The translations under genes were made by a program, and so were the position numbers. A DNA stretch of 64,000 bases from Aequorivita sp. (lineage in GTDB: Bacteria; Bacteroidota; Bacteroidia; Flavobacteriales; Flavobacteriaceae), in contig JAUYGY010000051.1 in assembly GCA_030690315.1 (NCBI GenBank), forward strand, positions 47,155 through 111,154. Direction: 5' to 3'. The notes beneath the pieces were generated by a model that saw only the letters and a program-made list of their open reading frames with translations, was not told the DNA's origin and made no database searches. This document shows, piece by piece, positions 35,620 through 44,810 of the stretch (its first letter is position 1; each line of letters starts with the position of its first letter).

Positions 35620-35665
35620 ATGACATTAATCAGTTAACAAAAACTGTTTAAAATTCTTACTTTTG
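35620..35665 (+). promoter_or_regulatory. type B-like operator and -7 box before the histidine kinase
   Basis: ATGAC-ATTA-ATCAG at 35620-35633. A perfect TACTTTTG lies at 35658-35665, starting 38 bp (not 36) from the palindrome. The box is only four bases from the kinase ATG, implying a very short or absent leader. Confidence 0.5.
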
Positions 35666-35669
35666 GAGG

Positions 35670-36929
35670 ATGAAGGTTTTTGAGGAAAATAACGGGAATA
35701 TTTTCAAAATTCTTTCCGAAGCAATTTCGGAAGGTATTGTTATTGTAAACGAGCATCAAGAAATTGTGACCTCAAACGATGCTGCGGATAAAATGTTCGG
35801 TTACAAGACCGAAGAACTTTTGGGAGAAAACCTGAGTATATTAATTCCTAGGGAATATAGGAATACCCATCCCCAACAAGTTGACAAATTTTTAGAAAAA
35901 AGCGATCCCAGACAGATGGGCCACGGGCGTGATCTTTATGGCCAGCGCAAAGATGGAAGCGTTTTTCCGGTAGAGGCGGGGCTAAACCCGTTTAAAATTT
36001 CCGGGAGCCAATTTGTTATGGCTTTGGTTACGGATATTTCAGTTCGCAAAAACCAGGAATTGGAAATAATTGAATTGAACTCCCATCTAGAACAAAAAAT
36101 TGAAGAACGCACAAAGGAACTCAATGAAAACATCAAAATTTTAAAGGATGAAGTTACCAAACGCAAGCAAGCAGAGAACAAAATGAAGGAATCCTTGCGG
36201 AAGGAACGCGAGCTGAACGATTTAAAAACGAAGTTTCTCTCTCTAGTTTCGCACGAGTTTAAAACCCCCTTGAGTGGCATTCTTACCTCGGCTACGCTTG
36301 CCGGAAAATATACCGAAACAGAGCAACAGGATAAAAGGGAAAAGCATTTAAAGACCATTCAGAGTAAAGTAAAATACCTAAATAACATTCTGAATGATTT
36401 TCTCTCCATTGAACGCTTGGAATCTGGCAAAACCAACTATAAGTTTGATGTCGTTCCGTTAAGTAAAGTGGTTAACGAGGTGATCTATAACTCTAATATG
36501 TTGTTAAAAGACGGACAGAAAATAAATTATCCCAGTAATATTGACGATATTTCCATAAATTTTGACGAAAAAATTCTGGAGCTTTCCCTCACAAATCTCA
36601 TAAACAACGCCATTAAATATTCACCAGAATATACAATCATTGATGTTATTGTAACGCCCAGAAAAGATGCTGTTGAAATAAAAATTGAAGATCAAGGCAT
36701 GGGCATTCCAAAGAATGAACAAAAGTTTATTTTCAATAGATATTTTCGTGCCGCAAACGCTCTTTTGGACCAAGGAACGGGTATTGGGCTTAATATTGTG
36801 AAAAGCCATTTAGAGAATCTTGGTGGTACAATCAAATTTGAAAGTGTGGAAGGCAAAGGCAGTACCTTTACCATTTCTTTTCCTACAAAAAATAATTTAG
36901 AATATAATGAAAACAATACTTCTTATTGA
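35670..36929 (+). CDS. PAS-domain sensor histidine kinase
   Basis: 419 residues without TM segments, so cytosolic. PAS domain (~12-128, with GYKTEELLGENLSILIP and ALVTDISVRK), coiled coil (~128-180), HisKA box SLVSHEFKTPLSG (H195), then HATPase with LINNAIKYSP, DQGMGIP and GTGIGLNIVKSHLENLGG. It overlaps the next gene by 23 bases, so it surely pairs with the REC-Crp protein. The PAS type recalls FixL-like sensors, but no haem histidine can be assigned from sequence alone. Confidence 0.9.
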   Translation: MKVFEENNGNIFKILSEAISEGIVIVNEHQEIVTSNDAADKMFGYKTEELLGENLSILIPREYRNTHPQQVDKFLEKSDPRQMGHGRDLYGQRKDGSVFPVEAGLNPFKISGSQFVMALVTDISVRKNQELEIIELNSHLEQKIEERTKELNENIKILKDEVTKRKQAENKMKESLRKERELNDLKTKFLSLVSHEFKTPLSGILTSATLAGKYTETEQQDKREKHLKTIQSKVKYLNNILNDFLSIERLESGKTNYKFDVVPLSKVVNEVIYNSNMLLKDGQKINYPSNIDDISINFDEKILELSLTNLINNAIKYSPEYTIIDVIVTPRKDAVEIKIEDQGMGIPKNEQKFIFNRYFRAANALLDQGTGIGLNIVKSHLENLGGTIKFESVEGKGSTFTISFPTKNNLEYNENNTSY

Positions 36930-37956
36930 AGATGACAGCGCATTAAGAGAAAATACCGCTGAACTCTTGGAGCTTTCCGGCTACACCGTTTTTACGGCGC
37001 CAAACGGTAAAATTGGAATCGAAAAAGCAAAAAAAGAAAGTCCCAGTATCATTATTTGCGATATAATGATGCCCGAAATAGATGGCTACGGAGTTTTGGA
37101 AGCCGTGGCTTCTGAAGAAAAAACCAAACATATTCCTTTCATTTTCCTTTCAGCAAAAACCGAACACAAAGAAATACGTAAAGGGATGGATATGGGGGCA
37201 GATGACTACCTCACCAAACCCTTTGATGAAGAGGAACTACTGAGTGCTGTGGAAAGCCGTTTGGCAAAAGCTACCATTTTGGCAATGCGCAAAAATAATA
37301 ATGAAAACTCTACAGCAGATGATGAAAACCCGCAGAACCTGAATCAATTAAAAAACTTTTTTTGTGATGAAGGCGAAGCAGCCAGTTATAAAAAAGGAGA
37401 AACAATATTCCAAAAGGGGGACCATTCCAACAGTATGTTTCTTATTCTGAAAGGAGTAGTGAAAACACACACAATGGACGCCAATGCCAAGGAACTTATT
37501 ACGGGGCTTTACAAAGCCGATGACTTTTTGGGATTCACCTCTTTTGATGATAACATTCCTTATAATGAAACCGCAACAACCGTTGAAAATACTGAAGTTG
37601 TGGGCGTTTCAAAAAAATATGTAAAAGATATTTTGAAAAAAAGTCAGGACGTTTCATTGGAACTTTTAAACCTCCTTACAGATAATCTCTCTGAAATAAA
37701 ACAACAATTGCTTAAAATGGCCTATAGCTCGGTTCGGAAAAAAACGGCGACCACCATTCTTCAATTTGTTGATGTAATGAATAAAAAACCCGACGTGCCC
37801 CTCCGAATTTCACGTAATGATTTGGCCACCACTGCCGGAATTGCAACGGAAAGCTTGATACGAACTCTTTCAGATTTTAAAAAGGACAAACTTATTGAAA
37901 TTGATGGCAGGGACATCCATATTATAGATCTGGAAGGTTTGCGTGCCATTGAATAA
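36907..37956 (+). CDS. response regulator fused to a Crp/Fnr-type DNA-binding protein (REC-cNMP-HTH)
   Basis: 349 residues. Receiver domain (1-~120) with D9, D10, phosphoacceptor D52 (IICDIMMPEIDGYG) and ADDYLTKPF. Then a cyclic-nucleotide-like effector domain (~155-265) and a Crp winged helix (~280-345) with recognition helix GIATESLIRTLSDF. E315 and R319 align with FNR E209 and R213, predicting a TGA-containing half-site, which fits the type B operators. Partner kinase overlaps upstream. I infer it drives much of the type B regulon, but a separate Fnr elsewhere could do so. Confidence 0.87.
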   Translation: MKTILLIEDDSALRENTAELLELSGYTVFTAPNGKIGIEKAKKESPSIIICDIMMPEIDGYGVLEAVASEEKTKHIPFIFLSAKTEHKEIRKGMDMGADDYLTKPFDEEELLSAVESRLAKATILAMRKNNNENSTADDENPQNLNQLKNFFCDEGEAASYKKGETIFQKGDHSNSMFLILKGVVKTHTMDANAKELITGLYKADDFLGFTSFDDNIPYNETATTVENTEVVGVSKKYVKDILKKSQDVSLELLNLLTDNLSEIKQQLLKMAYSSVRKKTATTILQFVDVMNKKPDVPLRISRNDLATTAGIATESLIRTLSDFKKDKLIEIDGRDIHIIDLEGLRAIE

Positions 37957-38022
37957 TCTGCCCTAAAACCAAAAGACTGCAATTACTTTTATACCAGGCT
38001 TTTCAATAACAATTTTTTAAAC

Positions 38023-38066
38023 CTGACTTTTGTCATTTTCTGTACCGTTAATTAAGGATAATTTTG
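38023..38066 (+). promoter_or_regulatory. type B operator and perfect -7 box before a USP gene
   Basis: CTGAC-TTTT-GTCAT at 38023-38036; TAATTTTG (38059-38066) starts exactly 36 bp downstream. Confidence 0.78.
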
Positions 38067-38086
38067 TCGGTAAGAATTTGATAATC

Positions 38087-38926
38087 ATGAATATATTAAT
38101 CCCTACGGATTTTTCTGAAAATTCACATAATGCCCTGAGGTATGCAATGGACTATTTTGCAGATATTCCCGTGAATTTTTATATTCTTCATAATTCCCCC
38201 AAAAATACATTAATCAAAGAGGAGGAGCCCGAAGCCGCTGGATTTTTTGAATTTCCCAATAATACACTGCCAGTTCAAAACCCTATGGAAATGCTACAGG
38301 AGGAAATTAAAACCTGTAACCTATTGGCCAAAAACCCCAAGCATCTTTTTTATCCACTTCACGAAAATGTAGTATTGGTTGAAGCTATTCGAAAACATGT
38401 GGAAGAAAATGAAATTGATTATATTTTGATGGGCACCAAAGGAGCTTCAAAAACAAACCGTAACGAAATTGGCAGTAATACCAGCGAAGTTATTACCAAG
38501 GTACAATGCCCAGTTTTTGTTATTCCTGAAAATGCAGTATTCAATAAAATGAAAAATATTGCCTTTTTAACCGATTACAACTGTATTTATCGCAATAAGG
38601 TTATAAGTAAGCTTGCAGATTCACTTCTATTGCAACATGCGGCACTTAGGGTGCTTCATATTCGTTCGCATAATGCGTTGCTTACTGCATCACAGACGGA
38701 CAACAAGGGATTTTTGCACTATTTTTTTAAGGAAACAAGGCACAGTTTCCATTTTTTGGAAAATAAAAATATTGAAACGGGAATTCAGGATTTTGTAGAA
38801 ACGTGGGAAATAGATATGATTGCCATAATAGCGAAAAATCTAAATTTTATACAACGGCTTCTTTTTAAACCGATTATCGATTCAACCTACCAATCTGAAA
38901 TTCCATTTTTGGTTCTCCACGAGTAG
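38087..38926 (+). CDS. tandem universal stress protein
   Basis: 279 residues from the ATG at 38087; the longer TTG frame at 38030 overlaps the operator and is rejected. First Usp domain starts MNILIPTDFSENSHNALRYA and has GTKGASKTNRNEIGS; the second lacks the motif. Monocistronic, behind a type B promoter. Sequence relatives are the three USP genes at 39.1-41.7 kb. Confidence 0.88.
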   Translation: MNILIPTDFSENSHNALRYAMDYFADIPVNFYILHNSPKNTLIKEEEPEAAGFFEFPNNTLPVQNPMEMLQEEIKTCNLLAKNPKHLFYPLHENVVLVEAIRKHVEENEIDYILMGTKGASKTNRNEIGSNTSEVITKVQCPVFVIPENAVFNKMKNIAFLTDYNCIYRNKVISKLADSLLLQHAALRVLHIRSHNALLTASQTDNKGFLHYFFKETRHSFHFLENKNIETGIQDFVETWEIDMIAIIAKNLNFIQRLLFKPIIDSTYQSEIPFLVLHE

Positions 38927-38947
38927 TATTACTAATTTATTATTGAA

Positions 38948-38975
38948 TGCCGCGAATTCTGAACTTATTGCGGCA
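38948..38975 (+). terminator. possible terminator hairpin
   Basis: TGCCGC (38948-38953) pairs with GCGGCA (38970-38975); no T-run follows directly, so confidence is modest. Confidence 0.35.
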
Positions 38976-39057
38976 AATCGCCCCCTTTTCGATTGGATAT
39001 TATTTATATTTATCCTTGCGATTATCAGTAATTAATGCTTAAAATTCAATTTCTTAA

Positions 39058-39100
39058 CTGATATCTGTCATATTTTTTTGTACTTAAATATTTATCTTTA
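39058..39100 (+). promoter_or_regulatory. type B operator and -7 box of the USP/nuclease/beta-CASP operon
   Basis: CTGAT-ATCT-GTCAT at 39058-39071. TATCTTTA (39093-39100), one mismatch to TAnnTTTG, starts 35 bp downstream, one base short of the usual spacing. Confidence 0.6.
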
Positions 39101-39125
39101 CTAATCAAATTCAAAAGTTATTGCC

Positions 39126-39971
39126 ATGCGAAAAATATTGATTCCAACAGATTTCTCCGAAAATTCAATGAACGCAATAAAGTACGCTACCGAACTTTTC
39201 AAGTATGATCGCGCTGAAATTTATCTTCTCCACGCTTATGCCGATGAGGTGTATGAGGCAAAATCACGTTTGGCAAATGAAATTTTTGAAGAACTTCACC
39301 AAAAAGCGCTTAACAAAATAAAGGATTCCCTTGAAAATTTTCGGGAGAAGATTGTTGCATTTTCCCCAAACCCAAAACATACAATCCATACTATTGCAGA
39401 ATTTAGCCTGCTGGTAGATTCAGTAAATGATTGGGTTGAGAAGGAAAACATTGATGTGGTTGTTATGGGTACCAAAGGCCAAACTTCTGATAAGAAAATC
39501 ACTTTTGGCAGCAATACACTTCAGGTAATTAAATACGTTAAATGCCCTGTGCTGGCCATTCCCGAGGTTTATGGTGATGTGCATCCTAAAAATATATTGT
39601 TTCCCACAGATTATCAATTGCCGTATAAAAGACGAGAATTGAAACTAGTAAGCAGTATTGCAAAGTGCTTTATTTCCAAAGTAGATTTTCTCTACGTTTC
39701 CAAGTTTCCATCAATGTCATTGAGACAGCAGGATAACAAGAAATTTCTGGAAGCTTCATTCTGCGAAAATCAGATCAGTTTTCACCATGAAACAGGTGCT
39801 GATGTTACAAAGGCTATTAATGTTTTTATTATCGAAAACCCGATAGATATGTTGGTTATGGTGAATACGCGTCATTCTTATTTGGAAAATATTCTTTATC
39901 AATCAACTATTGAAAAAATAGGGTTACATATAGATATTCCTTTTTTAGTGCTTCAAAACTTACCTCGTTAA
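39126..39971 (+). CDS. tandem universal stress protein
   Basis: 281 residues. MRKILIPTDFSENSMNAIKYA start; first-domain ATP motif GTKGQTSDKKITFGS; degenerate second domain ending IPFLVLQ. First of three tandem USP genes followed by a nuclease and an RNase-like gene, all spaced 4-18 bases or overlapping, so one operon behind the type B promoter at 39058. Confidence 0.88.
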   Translation: MRKILIPTDFSENSMNAIKYATELFKYDRAEIYLLHAYADEVYEAKSRLANEIFEELHQKALNKIKDSLENFREKIVAFSPNPKHTIHTIAEFSLLVDSVNDWVEKENIDVVVMGTKGQTSDKKITFGSNTLQVIKYVKCPVLAIPEVYGDVHPKNILFPTDYQLPYKRRELKLVSSIAKCFISKVDFLYVSKFPSMSLRQQDNKKFLEASFCENQISFHHETGADVTKAINVFIIENPIDMLVMVNTRHSYLENILYQSTIEKIGLHIDIPFLVLQNLPR

Positions 39972-39989
39972 ATAGTAAAAATATTGAAT

Positions 39990-40838
39990 ATGAAAAAAAT
40001 TCTCGTTCCCACCGATTTCTCTAAAAATGCCTATGCGGCTTTGTTTTACGCTACAAAACTTTTTAGTGATGAAACCTTGCAAATAACCATTCTCCATTCC
40101 TTCGGGGAAGAAGTGAACAAACTTACGAGCCGGGTAGATATTGGCCGTTCGGAAAATATAGTTGAAAAACTCTACCGCCAATCTGATGAAGATGCTGCAC
40201 AATTGGTGCATCAAATTAAACTGGACTCCTTAAAGGTTGCGCACAATTTTGAAGTTATTTCTACCCCCGCAACCTTGTCAAAAACCATCAACAAATTGGT
40301 TTCTACCGAAGGTATAGACTTAGTGGTAATGGGCAGCAAAGGGCGAACGGGAGCTGAAGATGTGCTGATAGGAAGCACCACGGTGAAAATTACCAAAACA
40401 CTCGAAGGCTGTCCGTTGCTGATTGTTCCGCGGGAGGTGGATTTTGTAATTCCAACCAACATTGCTTTTGCGTCAGATTACAACGATTTTTACCAACTTT
40501 CAAAATTGAGACCTATTGTTCGTTTGGTGCGTCAGTACAATTCCAACCTACATATAATTCACGTTGGCGCCGAAAGCGAACTGGATGCCAAACAAAAGCA
40601 AAACCTAGAAAAATATAGAAACGATTTGTCTGAATATGACACCGAGTTTCACTTTATTCCAAAAAAGGTAAACATTTCAAAAACCCTTCACGATTTTATT
40701 GATTCTAAATCCTTTGATCTATTGGCTTTGGTTTATCACAAACATGCTTTTTTAAAACAACTATTTCGCGAGCCTGTAGTTAGTAGGGTAGGGAAACATA
40801 CACACGTACCCACATTGGTTATTCCCATTCAAAATTAA
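39990..40838 (+). CDS. tandem universal stress protein
   Basis: 282 residues from the ATG at 39990 (a TTG six bases earlier is less likely). Starts MKKILVPTDFSKNAYAALFYA; ATP motif GSKGRTGAEDVLIGS; second domain ends VPTLVIP. Middle gene of the USP triplet. Confidence 0.88.
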   Translation: MKKILVPTDFSKNAYAALFYATKLFSDETLQITILHSFGEEVNKLTSRVDIGRSENIVEKLYRQSDEDAAQLVHQIKLDSLKVAHNFEVISTPATLSKTINKLVSTEGIDLVVMGSKGRTGAEDVLIGSTTVKITKTLEGCPLLIVPREVDFVIPTNIAFASDYNDFYQLSKLRPIVRLVRQYNSNLHIIHVGAESELDAKQKQNLEKYRNDLSEYDTEFHFIPKKVNISKTLHDFIDSKSFDLLALVYHKHAFLKQLFREPVVSRVGKHTHVPTLVIPIQN

Positions 40839-40852
40839 TTAATATTGAAAAG

Positions 40853-41704
40853 ATGAAAAAGAGAATATTAATACCCACAGATTTTTCAAAAAACGCCCAT
40901 AATGCTGTTAAATATGCATTAGAGCTGTACAAAAGGGAATATGTGGAATTTTATATAATGAATACCTATTACCATTCAGGGTATTCAAAAGAGAACCTTT
41001 TAACTCCTGAACCCACTGAAAAAGAACAGAAAATTGTTAGCGAAGCTTCAATTCAAAATCTGGAAAAGCTTAAAGTGCAAATGGGTTTTTACGAAGAAAA
41101 TGAAAAACATACATTTCATTTTTTAAGTGAATTTGGATCTTTTTTCGACGTATTGAAAGAAACAGTGGAAAAACATGACATTGAGTTAATAGTTATGGGA
41201 ACCCGAGGCGAAACAGACAATAAAACCGTGATTTTAGGTAGTAATGCTGTGAATGCAATGGAGAAAATAAGAAATTGTCCCGTACTCGCAATTCCATCAA
41301 ATATAAAATACAAAGACCCGAACGAGATTGTATTTCCCACCAGTTTTAGAACACATTATAAGGAAAAAGAATTGGCAACATTAATAGAAATTTCTCGCTG
41401 CACCAACGCCCCAATACGAATTCTTCACGTTCAAAAGAGCCATAGCTTGACCGAAGCACAACAAAAAAACAAAGCACTGTTAGCGCAAATTTTAGATTCC
41501 ACGACCTTTACCCATCACACGCTAAACAATATAGATTTACAGCACGGCGTGCGCAGTTTTGTGCAGAGCAGGGAGAGCGAGATGATTGCCATAGTCAATA
41601 AAAAACACAATTTTTTTGAAAGTGTTTTTTCAAGCCCAATGTTGAAGGAATTGGGCAAACACCCCAATGTACCGTTGTTGGCAATGCACGATTTAAGAAA
41701 TTAA
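40853..41704 (+). CDS. tandem universal stress protein
   Basis: 283 residues. MKKRILIPTDFSKNAHNAVKYA start; ATP motif GTRGETDNKTVILGS; ends VPLLAMHDL. Third of the triplet, four bases before the ATP-cone nuclease gene, which ties nucleotide-binding stress proteins to that nuclease. Confidence 0.88.
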   Translation: MKKRILIPTDFSKNAHNAVKYALELYKREYVEFYIMNTYYHSGYSKENLLTPEPTEKEQKIVSEASIQNLEKLKVQMGFYEENEKHTFHFLSEFGSFFDVLKETVEKHDIELIVMGTRGETDNKTVILGSNAVNAMEKIRNCPVLAIPSNIKYKDPNEIVFPTSFRTHYKEKELATLIEISRCTNAPIRILHVQKSHSLTEAQQKNKALLAQILDSTTFTHHTLNNIDLQHGVRSFVQSRESEMIAIVNKKHNFFESVFSSPMLKELGKHPNVPLLAMHDLRN

Positions 41705-41708
41705 TTGG

Positions 41709-42554
41709 ATGGTGCAAAATATTTCAAATATTGAAGTTGTAAAACACTCCGGGCAAAGGGCAAAATTTTCAATAGAGAAATTGAAAAATTCATTGCATAA
41801 AAGCGGTGCGGAAGAATCCTTGGTTAACGAAATTTCCAGCCAAGTGCGTGATGAGCTTTACCAAGGTATTTCAACAAAAGAGATTTACAATCGCGCTTTT
41901 GCAATTCTTAAAAAAAAGAAAAACGCATACGCTTCAAAATATAAACTGAAAAAAGCAATTTATGAACTTGGCCCCACCGGATTTCCTTTTGAGAAGTTTA
42001 TTGGCGCTTTGCTTTTTTACAGTGGTTATGAAGTAAAGACTGGCCAAATTTTTCAGGGAAAATGCGTAACCCATGAGGTTGATGTGGTTGCGCAAAAAAA
42101 TGGACAACATATTGTTGCAGAATGTAAATTTCACAGTGAGGAAGGGCGCAATTGCGATGTTAAAATTCCGCTGTACGTCCACTCTCGTTATCACGATATC
42201 CTGAATTTTTATAGTGAAAATAACAATTCAAAAAAACCAAACGAAGGGTGGCTGATTACTAATACACGGTTCACCGAAGATGCCTTAAATTACGGCAACT
42301 GCAGCGGACTTCATCTTTTAAGTTGGGATTTTCCCAAAGACAATGGGATCAAAGACCGTATAGACCAATTGGGTCTTTATCCCGTAACGGTTTCCACGTT
42401 ACTTACGCAGCGCGAAAAACAGTTTCTGCTCAGTCGGGATGTCGTGCTTTGTAAACAATTGATAAATGACTCATTTTATCTCGATCATTTGGGAATTTCC
42501 GAAAAGCGAAAAGCGCGGATTTTCGATGAAATTAAATTACTATGCAAAAACTAA
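41709..42554 (+). CDS. ATP-cone domain fused to Mrr-like PD-(D/E)XK endonuclease
   Basis: 281 residues. Residues ~8-95 are an ATP-cone (VVKHSGQRAKFSIEKLKNSL pattern), the nucleotide-sensing domain of ribonucleotide reductases and NrdR. Residues ~96-210 are a restriction-endonuclease-like fold: LGPTGFPFEKFIGALLFYSG, then HEVDVV (D125) and VAECKFH (E138, K140). The C-terminal ~70 residues are a helical region (LTQREKQFLLSRDVVLCKQL). No methylase is nearby. It ends inside the next gene (13-base overlap with the beta-CASP protein). A paralogue is at 47.4-48.3 kb. Function unknown; a (d)ATP-gated nuclease is the natural inference. Confidence 0.85.
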   Translation: MVQNISNIEVVKHSGQRAKFSIEKLKNSLHKSGAEESLVNEISSQVRDELYQGISTKEIYNRAFAILKKKKNAYASKYKLKKAIYELGPTGFPFEKFIGALLFYSGYEVKTGQIFQGKCVTHEVDVVAQKNGQHIVAECKFHSEEGRNCDVKIPLYVHSRYHDILNFYSENNNSKKPNEGWLITNTRFTEDALNYGNCSGLHLLSWDFPKDNGIKDRIDQLGLYPVTVSTLLTQREKQFLLSRDVVLCKQLINDSFYLDHLGISEKRKARIFDEIKLLCKN

Positions 42555-43918
42555 AAATCCATTTCCTCGGTGCCGCTGGAACTGTAACTGGGTCTAAATT
42601 TTTAATTGAAACTCCGGAACAAAATATACTCATTGACTGTGGGATGTTTCAGGGTTTAAAAGAGCTGCGCGAGAAAAATTGGGAATATCTGCCCATTGAT
42701 GTTACCACTATTGATGTTGTGTTGCTTACGCATGGCCATTTAGACCACACAGGTTATTTGCCAAGATTGATAAAACAGGGGTATCGCGGAAAGATTATAG
42801 GCACCGCCCCAACGCTCGCAATTACAAAAATAATCTTGCTGGACAGCGCTAAAATTCACGAAGAAGAAGCTGAAAAAGCAAATGAAGAAGGTTATTCCAA
42901 ACACAAACCCGCCGAACCGTTTTATAGCGTAGAAGAAGCTGAAGTTACATTGGGGTTTTTTCAGGTGAAAGAAAAAGACCAATGGCATGAACTTTCGGAA
43001 AACATTAAGTATCGGTTTAGGTATAACGGCCACATTATTGGCGCAACTTTTATTGAATTGGATATCTTCGGAAAAATCTTTGTCTTTTCGGGAGATATTG
43101 GTAGGGAGCACGATCTGTTACTTTTCCCACCTGAAAAACCGGAATGGGCAGACTATCTTTTCATTGAAAGCACCTATGGAGATAAACTTCATCCACAGGA
43201 AAGTGTTTCAGATAAACTGGTGGAACTTATCACCAAAACCATTCACAATCGGGGTAATTTGATTATTCCTTCCTTTGCGGTGGAACGTTTACAGACACTG
43301 ATGTTTTTGCTTTGGAAACTCTACAATGAAAACCGAATCCCCAACATCCCAATTTTTATTGATAGCCCAATGGGCAATAACGTGCTTTCTGTTTTTCAGA
43401 ATTTTCCGGATTGGCATAAGCTGCCGATGAAGGATTTTAATGCGATGAGCAATAGGATGAACATTATCACTTCCTATAAAGAAACTTGGGAAACTATTGA
43501 TAATCCGCAGCCCAAAGTGGTTATTGCCGGTAGCGGAATGGTTACTGGCGGAAGAGTTTTGACCTATTTGAAACAGCTCATAGACAAAACAAACACTACA
43601 GTTTTATTAGTGGGCTATCAAGCCGAAGGAACCCGGGGGCGCCAATTGCTGGAAGGAGCGCAAGAACTGAAATTTTTTGGGAAATATTATCCCGTAAAAG
43701 CTGAAATACATCATATTGAAAGTCTGTCGGCGCACGCGGACCAGCAGGGACTTTTGGATTGGACAAGCACTATTAAAAACATTCCCGAAGAAACATTTCT
43801 CATTCACGGCGAACCTACTGCACAAGATGTATTGCGCGTAAAATTACAAGATACTTATGGCTGGAAAGTAAAAATTCCTAAACTCTATAGCATTACTGAA
43901 ATTATTATCAGTGATTAG
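42542..43918 (+). CDS. beta-CASP metallo-beta-lactamase RNase-like protein
   Basis: 458 residues. MBL motif THGHLDHTG, further metal motif around FSGDIGREHD, beta-CASP region FIESTYGDKLHP, SFAVERLQTLMFLLW, IFIDSPM, and GSGMVTGGRVLTYL; the RMMBL-type end HIESLSAHADQQGLLDW is present. Family members are CPSF73/RNase J-like endo/exonucleases acting on RNA. Overlapping the ATP-cone nuclease gene by 13 bases makes translational coupling and joint action likely. Last gene of the USP operon. Confidence 0.9.
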   Translation: MQKLKIHFLGAAGTVTGSKFLIETPEQNILIDCGMFQGLKELREKNWEYLPIDVTTIDVVLLTHGHLDHTGYLPRLIKQGYRGKIIGTAPTLAITKIILLDSAKIHEEEAEKANEEGYSKHKPAEPFYSVEEAEVTLGFFQVKEKDQWHELSENIKYRFRYNGHIIGATFIELDIFGKIFVFSGDIGREHDLLLFPPEKPEWADYLFIESTYGDKLHPQESVSDKLVELITKTIHNRGNLIIPSFAVERLQTLMFLLWKLYNENRIPNIPIFIDSPMGNNVLSVFQNFPDWHKLPMKDFNAMSNRMNIITSYKETWETIDNPQPKVVIAGSGMVTGGRVLTYLKQLIDKTNTTVLLVGYQAEGTRGRQLLEGAQELKFFGKYYPVKAEIHHIESLSAHADQQGLLDWTSTIKNIPEETFLIHGEPTAQDVLRVKLQDTYGWKVKIPKLYSITEIIISD

Positions 43919-44078
43919 TGGTGCTAAATTTATTCAATTGAGAGATTTGTGTATACTACAACTTTCCCCGAGTCACAATTTTTCATTATGCTTACCTAAT
44001 AAAATATGATTGCTATTCTGTAAAGCAATACTTCTCTATCTATTTAAGACGTAATAAAATTTCCAAAAATTTCCAAAT

Positions 44079-44149
44079 GTGACCATTGTCATACTTACTC
44101 CATGTGTGACAATGGTCATAATTACTTCTTAACACAAAAATTAAATTTG
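44079..44149 (+). promoter_or_regulatory. tandem type B operators and perfect -7 box before yceI
   Basis: GTGAC-CATT-GTCAT (44079-44092) and GTGAC-AATG-GTCAT (44106-44119), 27 bp apart. TAAATTTG (44142-44149) starts exactly 36 bp after the second. The 254-base gap around it (43919-44172) holds no other feature I can see. Confidence 0.78.
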
Positions 44150-44172
44150 TATAGAAATAAAAAACCTAGATT

Positions 44173-44763
44173 ATGAAAACTTACAAAAAATTACAATTGG
44201 TATTTGGAAGCATACTGATGATGGCTTTAACACCACAAATTTCTTTAGCACAAACGTATCATCTAAGCAATACTACTTCTACATTAAAAGTAGAAGGCAC
44301 CTCCAATATACACGATTGGGATATAATTGCGGAAGATCAAAAGGGAACGCTTATAGCTGAACTGGATAATGGTCAATTGGTGAAAATAAGCCAACTGGAT
44401 TTTACTGTAAAGGCTGAGAGCTTGAAAAGTGGGAAATCAGGAATGGACAAAAACACATACAAAGCTCTAAAGACAGATAAGTACAAGCAAATAACCTATA
44501 AGCTCACCAAAGTAAATAATATAGACTGTACCAGCACTGGTAAATGTAAGGTTACAACCTCGGGCACCCTTACAATAGCAGGAATCAAAAAAAATATAGA
44601 TATTACTTTTGACGCCACGGTAAGGGAAAACAAAATCATTCTAGTTGGGAAAAAGAAGTTGATTATGTCTGAATACGGAATAGATCCCCCAACGGCAGTA
44701 TTTGGTACAATTACCACCGGCGATGCTCTTAATATCAAATTTGAATCAAACTTTATAAAATAA
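44173..44763 (+). CDS. YceI-family periplasmic protein
   Basis: 196 residues. Signal peptide ending at SLAQ (~residue 26). Lipocalin-like YceI domain: LKVEGTSNIHDWDI, KYKQITYKLTK, TLTIAGIKKNIDI and YGIDPPTAVFGTITTGDAL. YceI proteins bind isoprenoid or amphiphilic ligands in the periplasm. A doubled type B promoter precedes it; a porin-like gene follows 47 bases later. Confidence 0.88.
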   Translation: MKTYKKLQLVFGSILMMALTPQISLAQTYHLSNTTSTLKVEGTSNIHDWDIIAEDQKGTLIAELDNGQLVKISQLDFTVKAESLKSGKSGMDKNTYKALKTDKYKQITYKLTKVNNIDCTSTGKCKVTTSGTLTIAGIKKNIDITFDATVRENKIILVGKKKLIMSEYGIDPPTAVFGTITTGDALNIKFESNFIK

Positions 44764-44810
44764 TATAAATCGAACTTTTAAAAATAAATTTCACCCTAAA
44801 AACTATAAAA

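Noticed and set aside
41709..42554. Type II/IV restriction-modification system
   Set aside because: The nuclease has no methyltransferase or specificity gene nearby and carries an ATP-cone; a restriction label would be unsupported.
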